This document shows, piece after piece, positions 24,801 through 32,530 of a stretch of DNA of 64,000 nt. Origin of the DNA: Deltaproteobacteria bacterium (lineage in GTDB: Bacteria > Myxococcota > UBA727 > VGSZ01); NCBI GenBank assembly GCA_016177705.1, contig JACOUT010000006.1:171155-235154 (forward strand), read 5' to 3'. The translations under genes were made by a program, and so were the position numbers. How positions within the stretch are numbered: the stretch's first letter is position 1; each line of letters starts with the position of its first letter. The notes beneath the pieces were generated by a model that had not been told where the DNA came from, made no database searches, and worked only from the letters and a program-made list of their open reading frames with translations.

Positions 24801-25479
24801 CGCGGAGGCGCTGCTCGCGGTCGGCGACGCGGCGGCGGCCTTGGCGATGGCGCAGGAGGCTCGTCGGCTCGCTTCCGCCCATCGGCTCGATCGCCTCGAT
24901 GTGGCGGCCGCCGTGCTGTCCGCGCGCGCCCAGCTCGCGCTCGGCGAAGCGGCGCGCGCCGACGCCGAGCTCGACGGCGTGCGCCGGCGCGCGCGCGACC
25001 CTTTCTCCGCCATGGAGGTGGCCGCGTGGAGCGCGCGTGCCCGCGTGGCGCGCGCGCGCGAGTTGAGCGGCGCGGCGCGCGAGCGAGCCGTGCGCGGCGC
25101 CCTGACGCGCGCACGCGAGGCCGCGCGGCTCGGCGAGCAGCACGGGTATCTCTCGGGCCAGGTGCTCGGCATGGCGACCATCGGCGAGGCGACGCTGCTG
25201 GACGGCGACGCCGGCCAAGCGTTGACATGGAGCCAACGCGCGGCCGAGCTACTCGATGAGCGCGCCGCCACCTCGCTGCCGGTAGAGGAGGTGCTGAGCG
25301 CCTGGGCCGACGCGCTGGCGGCGCTCGGCGACGACGAGGAGGCGGAAGGCGTGCGCCGACGCGCACGAGCGCTGTTGCACGAGCGCGCCGCGCGTCTGCC
25401 CGAGGCCGCGCGCGCGCTCTTCTGGTCGACGCCGGCGCGGCGCGCGCTCGAGGCGACCGCAACGTCCGGCGCCCGGTAG
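21853..25479 (+). CDS. Giant AAA/STAND-like TPR protein with eroded ATPase motifs
   Basis: This soluble protein has about 1208 residues. Residues 1 to about 290 are helical and unassigned. An AAA_16/STAND-type ATPase region follows (LLQRPPFLGRDHEIAELAQLLRG), then a winged-helix/helical region (ERLPADARRLLATCARLGPS, VFEHPLLRQAAL). About 550 residues of TPR-like repeats fill the C-terminal half. The layout matches the large LAL/MalT-like regulators but lacks a C-terminal HTH or any cyclase or kinase domain. Walker A reads GAAGVGKAS (residue 327 on), with Ala334 where the Mg-binding Thr/Ser should be. Walker B reads VLVVSGADALDD, without the acidic pair. It may be a scaffold rather than a switch ATPase. 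Confidence 0.78.
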   Translation: MRIELWALQDQDRLLEEARLRLPHKTRGASAADTRRLLEVVHRAFIARLSGGELHPDTVRELGERHGAAALVSAAQGLAAALRERAARSIPEREAAELQQARLAITRALDDLLALFDDGAQLDIEITEPRPTVVSALQELAARPPTAEAPQVQSLLRVRATTLAAARALESGRPAVLAATGLALQPSAPDELLLGTTEAGADGVLRLVRAAGQVAAQLGERASELKSAVVVIAEDPLSAMVRAAALPSKNGLLFLDEAAWACAGDQLVPAADAARAVDPEAAFGHDRWELSTLLQRPPFLGRDHEIAELAQLLRGSGVASTLVLVHGAAGVGKASLVRAALTEAGLNDDAAAIVWGAADLHEHTPYAPLVAGLRALAGAPAGHPRAPERVARLIDLLATSLPREEAGELHRLSPTLHRLLGFEDEAAGDPSAERSADEPSPRVLRSAVRRALLLLLMALRARAGDGRPVVLVVSGADALDDASRDALGFVATRLGDGVRVVLLSATRLRLPASFEGCFRVSPIELRGLAVAPARELVAALFDRTPDDDELTPLVERARGLPLALLQLARLAVELGMVARTGERWTLGTIVAQRLPGRLERALAARMERLPADARRLLATCARLGPSIAPAAAEFVGVRLGMSRDQVARALALLVDAGFLARQQVRSGAPLAPLPDTEPPTLVFEHPLLRQAALTLAGGAEAGHVAGVAADALEATATTGMRTLAPLLARLHLLAGRRGPALHHLGAAVRRSVRFDDHHGAIAMGHEALTLAGDDGGAAFPFLLELETVRRGGPRAQQRDALARLESAADRTGDPRHRALAAVRAARFALFCGDEEAAEAAARAALAALAGQVDARLQPQALRLLALARFRRRDLDEAAACVEGARRATTPSDVRGLAALDHLAGLMALERGQPAAAVELLLCARQHRRAAADVEGECACLDAIVDAFARTGRLSTSLALLEVVDRLRESVGDGLGRAYSKRSGAEALLAVGDAAAALAMAQEARRLASAHRLDRLDVAAAVLSARAQLALGEAARADAELDGVRRRARDPFSAMEVAAWSARARVARARELSGAARERAVRGALTRAREAARLGEQHGYLSGQVLGMATIGEATLLDGDAGQALTWSQRAAELLDERAATSLPVEEVLSAWADALAALGDDEEAEGVRRRARALLHERAARLPEAARALFWSTPARRALEATATSGAR

Positions 25480-25512
25480 CGAACGCTCTGCGGATCATGT
25501 GGAGTGAAACCG

Positions 25513-27543
25513 TCAGGGGCGCGCGAGCCAGACCGCGCCGTCAGCGACGATGACCAGGGCGTCACCGGCTACCGCCACGTCCTGCGGCTCGAGCAGCGTC
25601 GCGTCCGCGATCGGCACCGGCACGCCGGTGGGCAGGCCGCCGGCCGCCACGCCGTCGCCGACGAGCAGGCGCGAGGAGCCGTCTGCGATCACGATCTCGC
25701 GCAGCACGTGGCCGCCTTCCTCCACGCCGTAGAGCAGCGTGCCGTCCGCGCTCGCCGTCAGGCCGGTCGGCAACGACAGCGCGGCGAAGTCCGCCGGACC
25801 GCCCACGGCCCCCTCGACGCCGTCGGTACCGAGCAGCGTGGTGGTGGTGCCGTCCTCGAGCGCGACCCTGCGGATGGTGTGGGCCTCGTAGTCGGCGACG
25901 AACAGCGCGTCGCCGGCGGCGGCCAGGCCGACCGGCACGCGGAAGCGCGCGTCGGCGCCGGCGCCGTCGATGTGATCTGCCTCGCCGTAGCGACCCGCCA
26001 ACGTCGACACCTCGCCGGTGCCGAGGTCGACCTTGCGCACGCTGGCGCCGCTCGAGTCGGCGACGTAGAGCGCGCCGCCGGCGAGCGCCAGCTCCCAGGG
26101 GTCGGCGAAGCTGGCATCGGCGGCGTCGCCGTCGTCGCCGCCCATGGCGCCGCTGCCGGCGAGCGTGGTCACCGCGCCCGCCTCGAGGTCGACGGCGCGG
26201 ATCTTCTGGTTACCCGCGTCGGCGATGTAGAGCATGCGCGCCGCCGCGTCGAGCGCGAGGCCGGTCGGCGTCGAAACCTCGGCGACGTCGAGCGCGCCGT
26301 CGCGGTCGCCCTCCCTCATCGGCCCGCCCACCAAGGTGCGCACGGTCCGATTCTGCAGGTCGACGACCCGCAGCGCGTGGTTGGCCAGGTCGGTCAGGTA
26401 GGCGGTGCGGCCGTCATCATCGACCACCAGCGAGACGGGCGTGACGAAGCGCGCCTCGGCGCCCGCGCCGTCGACGAAGCCGAGCGGCTCCTTCGGCCCG
26501 GCCAGGTAGCTGACACGCACGTCGGCCGCGGCGTCGAGGTCGATGCGCAACAGCGCGTCGGCGAGGTCCATCCACACCACGACGCGCGTGCCCGGCAACA
26601 CCAGCGGGCTCGCGAAGGTGCCGCCGAGACCGCGCACCGGCGTGGTCACCACCGCGGCGTCGAGATCGAGCGCGCGCACCGTGCCGTCGAAGCCGCCCGC
26701 CACCAAGGTGCGCCCGGCCAGCGCGACGCCTTGCGGCATGTCGAAGCGCGCGCTCGCCACCGGGCCGTCGGCGCCGCCGGCGTCGCCGGCCACGCCCGCG
26801 ACGGTGGTGACGGTCGCGCTGGCAAGCTCGATGGCGCGCACCGTGTGGTTGAAGGTGTCGGCGACGTAGAGCACGCCGGCGCCCTCGTCGAGCGCGAGCC
26901 CGCCGGGGCCATCGAAGCGCGCCGCCGCGCCAATTCCATCGTCGCTGCCGGTGCCGGCGCCGCCCGCCAAGGTGGAGACGGCGCCGCTCGCGAGGTCGAC
27001 GGCGCGGATGGCGTCGTTCAGGCGATCGCTGACGTAGAGCGCGCCGCGCGTCGTGTCGAGCTCGAGGTCGTGCAGCAAGAACTCGAAGCGCGCCGTCGCG
27101 CTGTCCCCGTCGAGGTAGCCGCCGGCGTAGCAGTCGCCCGCCAGCACGCTGCCGGCGCTGCCGTCACCGGGCAGCGCGCGCACGCAGGTGGCGTCGCCGA
27201 GGTAGACCACGCCGTCGCCGCCGGTGACGCCGCGCGGCTCGACGACCTCAGGGGCGCGCAGCCAAGTGGCGACCGCGCCGGTGCTCGGCTCGACCGTGCG
27301 CAGCGTGACGCTGAAGGTGTCGCTGACGAGCACGCGCGCGCCGTCGTGACCGATGCCCGCCGGCCCGTTGAAGCGCGCAGCCTCGCCGACACCGTCGAAC
27401 ACGCCACGGCTGGTCGCGCCGGCGATCACCTCGACGACGGTCAACTCCGGCGGGGACGGCGGCGGCGGCGGCGGCGGCGGTTCGGCGGGGCACGCGAGCC
27501 ACGCCGTCACCACCGACAGGAGCACAAGGATGCGGGCGCCCAT
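25513..27543 (-). CDS. NHL-repeat beta-propeller lipoprotein
   Basis: From ATG 27543 the protein has 676 residues. The signal peptide ends at AWLAC with a poor lipobox, and a run of eight prolines follows. The rest is at least nine NHL-type repeats with the recurrent pattern ARFxxPxGLALD, LYVADTFNHTVRAIELAS and VTTLAGxxxxGxxDG, which would form one or two beta-propellers outside the cytoplasm. Such proteins bind other proteins, sugars or polymers; no catalytic residues can be named. It follows the DUF2231 gene by 42 bases on the same strand and converges with the giant TPR gene. Confidence 0.85.
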   Translation of the reverse strand: MGARILVLLSVVTAWLACPAEPPPPPPPPSPPELTVVEVIAGATSRGVFDGVGEAARFNGPAGIGHDGARVLVSDTFSVTLRTVEPSTGAVATWLRAPEVVEPRGVTGGDGVVYLGDATCVRALPGDGSAGSVLAGDCYAGGYLDGDSATARFEFLLHDLELDTTRGALYVSDRLNDAIRAVDLASGAVSTLAGGAGTGSDDGIGAAARFDGPGGLALDEGAGVLYVADTFNHTVRAIELASATVTTVAGVAGDAGGADGPVASARFDMPQGVALAGRTLVAGGFDGTVRALDLDAAVVTTPVRGLGGTFASPLVLPGTRVVVWMDLADALLRIDLDAAADVRVSYLAGPKEPLGFVDGAGAEARFVTPVSLVVDDDGRTAYLTDLANHALRVVDLQNRTVRTLVGGPMREGDRDGALDVAEVSTPTGLALDAAARMLYIADAGNQKIRAVDLEAGAVTTLAGSGAMGGDDGDAADASFADPWELALAGGALYVADSSGASVRKVDLGTGEVSTLAGRYGEADHIDGAGADARFRVPVGLAAAGDALFVADYEAHTIRRVALEDGTTTTLLGTDGVEGAVGGPADFAALSLPTGLTASADGTLLYGVEEGGHVLREIVIADGSSRLLVGDGVAAGGLPTGVPVPIADATLLEPQDVAVAGDALVIVADGAVWLARP

Positions 27544-27585
27544 GGCCGGTAGGGTGCCACCGGGCCCCCGCGGCACCAAGCCAGA

Positions 27586-28095
27586 TCAGTCGTCGTCGTC
27601 GGCAGCGTTCGCGGGCCCGGTGCCGCCGGCCACCGCTCCGCTGGTGTACGCCTGCGCGGCACCGTGGGTGTAGACGAGCCGGCCACCCTCCTGGCCGGTG
27701 CGGTAGCCGAGCACCAGCACGACGAGCGTGGCGACCGTCGCCGCACCGGCGAGCGGCAGCCCCGCCTTGCGGGCGCCAAACATGCTGGCGGCCACCATCA
27801 GCACGAGCGCGCCGGCGGCGGCGGCGGTGAAGGCCTGGGCGGCCTCCTCGTGCTCCTCGATCTCGTGCTCGGCGACCACCTTCTCGACCTTCTCCTCCTC
27901 CGCCTCGCCGGTGCGCAGCGCGATCACGCCCGACAGCACCAGCGTGGCCTGCAACAGCACGGCGACCAGCCAGCCGCGGGCGGGGAGCCACGCGCGCCAC
28001 CACGCGAGCAGCAGGCCGCCGGCGACGAGCGGCATCAGCACCGCCAGCGCCATCGGCAAGTGAACGACCTTCGGGTGAAAGAGCAGCGCGTCCAT
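27586..28095 (-). CDS. DUF2231-like four-helix membrane protein
   Basis: This 169-residue inner-membrane protein has four hydrophobic segments. The N-terminus FHPKVVHLPMALAVLMPL fits the DUF2231 pattern HPxxVHxPxA. A charged Glu/Lys/His loop (EAEEEKVEKVVAEHEIEEHEE) lies between helices 2 and 3, and the end is acidic (ADDDD). Members of the family are thought to have redox or haem-linked roles because of their membrane His residues, but this is not established. It is divergent from the membrane-tethered LuxR-type gene (109-base gap) and is probably co-transcribed with the NHL lipoprotein. Confidence 0.72.
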   Translation of the reverse strand: MDALLFHPKVVHLPMALAVLMPLVAGGLLLAWWRAWLPARGWLVAVLLQATLVLSGVIALRTGEAEEEKVEKVVAEHEIEEHEEAAQAFTAAAAGALVLMVAASMFGARKAGLPLAGAATVATLVVLVLGYRTGQEGGRLVYTHGAAQAYTSGAVAGGTGPANAADDDD

Positions 28096-28204
28096 GGTAG
28101 AGCCTCCTAGTCGGGCGCTTGTTCGCCGTCGACCGTCAGCAAGCTACGCGCCGCCCGCCGAGCCGCCCATCTGCTTGATGTGATAGCCACGGAGATTCAA
28201 GCAC

Positions 28205-28777
28205 TTGCATGCCGAGGAGCTGACATCCGATGGACGCCTGGTGGCGGTGAGCCTGGGCGTTTTCGTCGCCATCGCGCTCTTGGCCGGGGTCGACGTCGCG
28301 GCTGATCTCGCGGAAGGCACCACGCTGCGCCACGTGCTGGCGGAGCTGGCCGTGGTCGGCGCCGGCGTGGCGGGCGCGGGCATGATGGTGTGGCGGATGG
28401 TCGGGGTCAGCCGCGTCGCCCGCGCGGCGCGTTTTGAGGCGGCCGGGCTGGCAGCGCGGCTCGAGGCGAGCGAGGCAGAGGCGGCGCGCTGGCGGGAGGA
28501 GTCCAAGGAGCTGGTGCAAGGCCTTGGCGCCGCGCTCGACAAGCAGTTCGAGCGCTGGGGGCTTTCGCCCGCCGAGAAGGAGGTGGCACTGCTGCTGTTG
28601 AAGGGGCTCTCGCACAAGGAGATCGGCGGCGTGCGCTCCATCGGCGAGGCGACCGCGCGCCAGCAGGCGCGCGCCGTCTACAAGAAGGCCGGCCTCACCG
28701 GCCGCGCCGACCTGGCCGCCTTCTTCCTCGAAGACCTGCTGCCCGGCACCGGCGACGTCGCAGCGCCGCCGAGCTAG
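28205..28777 (+). CDS. Membrane-tethered LuxR-type HTH regulator
   Basis: This 190-residue protein has two membrane segments near the N-terminus (VAVSLGVFVAIALLAGVDVAA and LAVVGAGVAGAGMMVWRMVG). An Ala/Glu-rich coiled coil follows (FEAAGLAARLEASEAEAARWREE), then a LuxR/GerE-type helix-turn-helix (LSPAEKEVALLLLKGLSHKEIG, TARQQARAVYKKAGLTGRADL). It would bind DNA from the membrane and read a signal there. The start is TTG 28205 with a GGAG site 10 bases upstream; a later GTG at 28241 is the alternative but would leave little before the first helix. No partner kinase is adjacent. The divergent DUF2231 gene is a plausible target. Confidence 0.8.
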   Translation: MHAEELTSDGRLVAVSLGVFVAIALLAGVDVAADLAEGTTLRHVLAELAVVGAGVAGAGMMVWRMVGVSRVARAARFEAAGLAARLEASEAEAARWREESKELVQGLGAALDKQFERWGLSPAEKEVALLLLKGLSHKEIGGVRSIGEATARQQARAVYKKAGLTGRADLAAFFLEDLLPGTGDVAAPPS

Positions 28778-28789
28778 CGCCCGCTCGCC

Positions 28790-29203
28790 TCACGAGAGCT
28801 CGCGCACCAAGCCGACCATCCACCACGCCACGATGGCGAGCTGCACCGCGAAGAAGGTGAAGCGCACCGACACGGCCGCGTTACTGGTCGACGTCAGGTG
28901 CACGCACGACTGCGCCACGCGCGCGCCCAGGAAGGGCAGCGCCAAGGCCTCGGTGACGTCGGTGTGACCGCTGGCGATGGCGAACAGCAAGACCGCGCCG
29001 GCCACCGGCAGGTTCTCCACGCAGTTCGCGTGCGCGCGCACGATGCGCTGGCCGAACGGCGACACGTCGGCGCCGGTCGCCGAGAAGCTGTTGGGCGCGC
29101 GTCCGCCGAACAGCATCAAAGGCGCGCGATAGCCGAGCAGCACGAGCACGAGCACGATGGTCCAGCCGGCGAAACCGAGCAGGGCGAGCGCGGTGTGGGT
29201 CAT
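28790..29203 (-). CDS. MAPEG-family membrane protein
   Basis: From ATG 29203 the protein has 137 residues with four membrane helices. The family mark is IVRAHANCVENLPVAGAVLLFAIASG, followed by LGARVAQSCVHL. MAPEG proteins include membrane glutathione transferases and eicosanoid enzymes; bacterial members are of unknown substrate. An ATG at 29221 would add six residues. It converges with the LuxR-type gene and is divergent from the RAYT-like gene. Confidence 0.82.
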   Translation of the reverse strand: MTHTALALLGFAGWTIVLVLVLLGYRAPLMLFGGRAPNSFSATGADVSPFGQRIVRAHANCVENLPVAGAVLLFAIASGHTDVTEALALPFLGARVAQSCVHLTSTSNAAVSVRFTFFAVQLAIVAWWMVGLVRELS

Positions 29204-29322
29204 GCCCCAGGATGGCGTCATCGGGTGGCGGCAGGTCAACCGGCGCCGCGCACCGCGCTGCGCTGAGCGCGGACCACGAGCACCCACGTGACGACGTCCC
29301 CCCATCGCGCTACGCGTCGCCG

Positions 29323-30282
29323 GTGCCGCGCAACCGCCGCATCGCGCTCGCCGATCACCCGCACGTGGTCATCGCCCGCGGCAACAACGGCGATCCGGTC
29401 TTCTTCGACGAGCGCGACTACCAGGCCTACCTGTACCTCCTGCGGGAGCTGGTGCGCGAGCAGCTCTGCGTGCTGTACGCGTGGTGCCTGACCCGGAACG
29501 CCGTGCGCCTGGTGGTGGCGCCGCGGCGCATCGGCCTGGCGCAAGCGGTGCAGCGGCTGCACGGCAGCCACGCGCGCCGCATCAACCAGCGGCGCGGGCG
29601 CACCGGCCACCTCTTCGAGGGCCGCTTTCGCTCGCTCATCATCCCCGAGGCCAAGGTGGCCGAGGCGGTGCGCTGGGTGCACCTGTGGCCCGTGCGCGAC
29701 GGCCGGGTGCGCCGCGCCGAGACCTGGCCGTGGTCGAGCCACCGCGCCTACGCCGCGCGCGGCGACCAGTGGGGCGACCTGGTCGACGCCTGGGCCGTGC
29801 TCGAGCGCTACGGCGCCACGCTGCCGGCTGCGCAGCGCGCCTTCGCGCGCTTCGTCGAGGCGGGCGCGCTCGACAACGACGAGCTGCCCATCGAGCAGGT
29901 GATCGCGGGCGTCGGTGGCGACCGCAAATTCGCCGAGAGCGTGCTCGCCGAGGCCGGCGTGGTCTGGCGCGGCCGCCGCCGCCCGGCGCTGCCCACGCTG
30001 GCGCGGCGCGTGTCGCTACTGATGAACGTCCACGTCGACGACGTGATGAGCGCCGCGCGCCAGCAGGATCTGGTGATGGCGCGCCGCCTGCTCGCCACCT
30101 CCGCCGTGCGCCAGGCGGGCAGGAGCGTCACCGAGGTCGCCGACTTCCTGCACCGCGACAAGGGGCAGGTGAGCCGCCTGGTGCAGCAGGGCATGAGCCA
30201 GATGCGCACCGACGAGGGATTCCGCACGCTGCTCGATGCGATGCGGCAACGCGGCGGCCACGGCGCGCCGACGGTGGAGTGA
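29323..30282 (+). CDS. RAYT (REP-associated tyrosine transposase) relative without catalytic residues, with C-terminal HTH region
   Basis: From GTG 29323 the protein has 319 residues. The N-terminal about 170 residues align in pattern with Y1/RAYT transposases: PRNRRIALADHPHVVIARGNNGDPVFF, LYAWCLTRNAVRLVVAP, QRRGRTGHLFEGRFRS, RWVHLWPVRDGRV and WPWSSHRAY. The HUH motif (family NHVHLL) has become NAVRLV at 59-64, and the Tyr of RYIxxNPV is Trp118, so strand cleavage is not expected. Residues about 185-310 form a helical region with an HTH look (RRVSLLMNVHVDDVMSAARQQD, SVTEVADFLHRDKGQVSRLVQQG) similar to the DnaA C-terminal/ParB-like modules attached to some RAYTs. This is likely a domesticated DNA-binding protein. 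It lies four bases ahead of the next gene. Confidence 0.8.
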   Translation: MPRNRRIALADHPHVVIARGNNGDPVFFDERDYQAYLYLLRELVREQLCVLYAWCLTRNAVRLVVAPRRIGLAQAVQRLHGSHARRINQRRGRTGHLFEGRFRSLIIPEAKVAEAVRWVHLWPVRDGRVRRAETWPWSSHRAYAARGDQWGDLVDAWAVLERYGATLPAAQRAFARFVEAGALDNDELPIEQVIAGVGGDRKFAESVLAEAGVVWRGRRRPALPTLARRVSLLMNVHVDDVMSAARQQDLVMARRLLATSAVRQAGRSVTEVADFLHRDKGQVSRLVQQGMSQMRTDEGFRTLLDAMRQRGGHGAPTVE

Positions 30283-30286
30283 CACG

Positions 30287-31522
30287 ATGAGCTCCCCTCA
30301 CGCGCGCGCGCCCTTGCTCCTCGTCGCCGCCGCCGTCGCCTGCGCGCCGGACTCCGGCACCATCGCCTCGCCGAGCGACGATCCGGATGCTTGGGAAGTC
30401 GACACCAGCGTCGAGTATCGGCAAGAGCTGTCCGAGCCGCGCTTCGTGGTGCCGTCCGACGCCCTGCCGGTCTTGACCAACGCCGCCAACAACAACGTCG
30501 CCATCGAGCTCTTCGACGGGCGCTTGTTCCTCGCCTGGCGTACGGCGCCCACGCACTTCGCCTCGGCGGACACCGAGCTGCACGTGGTGTCGTCGACCGA
30601 CAACGGTGCGAGCTGGATCCTCGAGCACAGCGTCGCCCTCGGCAGCGACGTGCGCGAGCCGAACCTGTTCGTGCTCGCCGACACGCTGTGGCTCACCTTC
30701 TTCCAGGCCGGCACCGATCCCTACGCCTTCGAGCCGGTGGCGCAGTGGCGCACGCATCGCCGCGCCGACGGCAGCTGGGCCGACATCGAAGAGTGGGGCA
30801 GCGCCGGCGAGGTGCCCTGGGACGTCAAGGTGCGCGGCGGGCGCGGCCTGATGACCAGCTACTCGGGATCCCACTACCAAAGCGGGCCATCGGAGGTGCG
30901 CGTGCACCTCCGCGGCTCGGCCAACGGCGACAGCTTCACCGACGTCGATCGCGACCGGCCCGACGTCTACCTCGGCGGCGCCTCCGAGGCTGCCTTCGAG
31001 ATCGACGACGACGGTGGGCTGTGGGCGGTGCTGCGCAACGAGGACGGCGACGCCTCCGGCTTCGGCTCGCTCGTCTGCCACGCGCCGGCCGAGAGCTTGG
31101 CGGCCTGGGAGTGCCCAAGCGAGAGCGACCCCGAGCGCTACGACTCACCCAAGCTGCTGCGCCACGGCGACGACGTGTACCTGTTGGCGCGGCGCGACGT
31201 CGGCGGGCCCTTCGACCAAGGGCGCGACGACCTGTCGCTCGAGGACCAGCGCACGCAGTACGCCGCCGCCTATTGGAACCGGCCCAAGCGCACCGCGCTC
31301 TATCGCATCGACGAGGCCGAGCGCCGCGTGGAGTTCCTGCTCGACCTGCCGTCGGCCGGCGACACGGCGTTTCCCTCGGTGCGCCGCACCGGCGCCGACA
31401 CCTTCTTGATCGCCAACTACACCTCGCCGCTCGACGATCCCGACCGCACCTGGCTCGAAGGCCAAGGCGCGCTCGACGGCACCAGCATCTACCTGATCAC
31501 GCTGACCTTCGCGGCACCATAG
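30287..31522 (+). CDS. Sialidase-fold (Asp-box) lipoprotein
   Basis: This 411-residue protein has a lipoprotein signal (LLLVAAAVAC). The body has the beta-propeller look of exo-alpha-sialidase/BNR proteins: an Asp box (STDNGASW), a LFDGRLFLAWRTAPTH strand pair, REPNLFVLADTLWLTFFQAG, YDSPKLLRHGDDVYLLARRD and TAFPSVRRTGADTFLIANYTSP. The arginine triad of true sialidases cannot be confirmed by eye, so substrate and activity are open; it may only bind glycans. The start ATG 30287 lies four bases after the stop of the RAYT-like gene, so both are probably on one message. It converges with the transglutaminase-fold lipoprotein. Confidence 0.75.
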   Translation: MSSPHARAPLLLVAAAVACAPDSGTIASPSDDPDAWEVDTSVEYRQELSEPRFVVPSDALPVLTNAANNNVAIELFDGRLFLAWRTAPTHFASADTELHVVSSTDNGASWILEHSVALGSDVREPNLFVLADTLWLTFFQAGTDPYAFEPVAQWRTHRRADGSWADIEEWGSAGEVPWDVKVRGGRGLMTSYSGSHYQSGPSEVRVHLRGSANGDSFTDVDRDRPDVYLGGASEAAFEIDDDGGLWAVLRNEDGDASGFGSLVCHAPAESLAAWECPSESDPERYDSPKLLRHGDDVYLLARRDVGGPFDQGRDDLSLEDQRTQYAAAYWNRPKRTALYRIDEAERRVEFLLDLPSAGDTAFPSVRRTGADTFLIANYTSPLDDPDRTWLEGQGALDGTSIYLITLTFAAP

Positions 31523-31525
31523 AGA

Positions 31526-32521
31526 TCAAGGCGTGAGCGCGGTCGTGAGCGGGCCGGGGAAGCCCTCGACGGCCGCGGCATGCGGCAGCGCCTGCCTGCC
31601 CTCCAGGTCGACGTCGAGCGGGTCGACGTCGAGCCAGTTGCCACCCGCGCTCTCGGCCACGAACACCTGCGCCCAGCTGCGCGCCTCGCCGCCCGCCGTG
31701 CCGGTGACCACGCGCGCCGGGTGCCCGACAGCGCGCAGGCAGGCGACAGCGAGCGCCGCGCCCGCCTGATCGCCGCCGCCGATCTGCACGGCCATCAGCG
31801 CCGAGGGCGGGCCGCCGGCGCGCTCGGGCGCGAGCTTCGGCTTGACCGCGAGCGCGATGCGGCGCGCCGCGTCCTTGGGCGCCTCGCCGGCCGCTTGCGC
31901 CTTGCACCAGGTGGCGACCTTGTCGGTGCCGCTCTCCACGAAGGGCGTGGGCGAGCTGTGCTCAGGGCGCGGCGGGTCGGCCGCCGAGATCGGCGGCGGC
32001 GCGGTGGGCGTGACCTTGCCCTGCACGTCGAGCGTGGCCGGCAGGACGCTGGCGGTGTCGAGGTCGAGCAGCGTCACCTGCCGCGGCGCCGGCGGCCCCT
32101 TGCCATCACCTTGCGGCGGCTTGACGTGGTGCTGCATCGACCACAGCACTACCGGCAGGTCGGGCAGCGCCACCGTCTCGTCGTCGCCGCGCGAGAACAG
32201 CACGCGCGCCGCGCCCTCGCCTTTCAGCTCGACGTAGCGCTTGCCCTTCTTGCCCTCGCGCCGGTAGCTCGCCGCGGTGGCGAAGCCCTGCGCGTCGAGC
32301 GTGGCCAGCTCGAGCACCATGTCCTTCGGCGCGTCCACCAGCGACAGCGACCGCTGCACCTGCTTGCCGCCGAGCGCGGTGGTGCGCACCACCTCGTGCA
32401 CATCGGCCACCTTCTTGCCGGCCACCGTCAGCGGCAGGTCGGTCTGCGTAATGCTCGGTCCGGCATCGGTGCAGGCTGCCGCCAGCAGGGACGAGACCAC
32501 GACGACGTGGGTGCGGATCAT
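31526..32521 (-). CDS. Transglutaminase-fold lipoprotein lacking the catalytic Cys and His
   Basis: This 331-residue protein has lipobox LAAAC (Cys17). After a beta-rich N-terminal part (TVAGKKVADVHEVVRTTALGG, KDMVLELATLDAQG) the C-terminal about 130 residues match the transglutaminase-like core in pattern: GDQAGAALAVACLRAVGHPARVVTG, then RSWAQVFV, then NWLDVDPL. In active members these read GDC...RAxGIPARxVxG, HAW and WxxVDP. Here Cys is Gln252 and His is Arg281; only the Asp (298 or 300) remains. A binding rather than catalytic role is inferred. It is third in an rsgA-cysE-this gene run (9 bases from cysE). Confidence 0.75.
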   Translation of the reverse strand: MIRTHVVVVSSLLAAACTDAGPSITQTDLPLTVAGKKVADVHEVVRTTALGGKQVQRSLSLVDAPKDMVLELATLDAQGFATAASYRREGKKGKRYVELKGEGAARVLFSRGDDETVALPDLPVVLWSMQHHVKPPQGDGKGPPAPRQVTLLDLDTASVLPATLDVQGKVTPTAPPPISAADPPRPEHSSPTPFVESGTDKVATWCKAQAAGEAPKDAARRIALAVKPKLAPERAGGPPSALMAVQIGGGDQAGAALAVACLRAVGHPARVVTGTAGGEARSWAQVFVAESAGGNWLDVDPLDVDLEGRQALPHAAAVEGFPGPLTTALTP

Positions 32522-32530
32522 GGTCGCTCC

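Noticed and set aside
23143..25236. A 697-codon minus-strand frame
   Set aside because: It is antisense to the giant TPR protein and is rich in Arg/Gln/His with no recognisable fold.
29323..30282. Active IS200/RAYT with REP sequences
   Set aside because: The catalytic HUH and Tyr are missing, and no repeated palindromic REP units were seen nearby.
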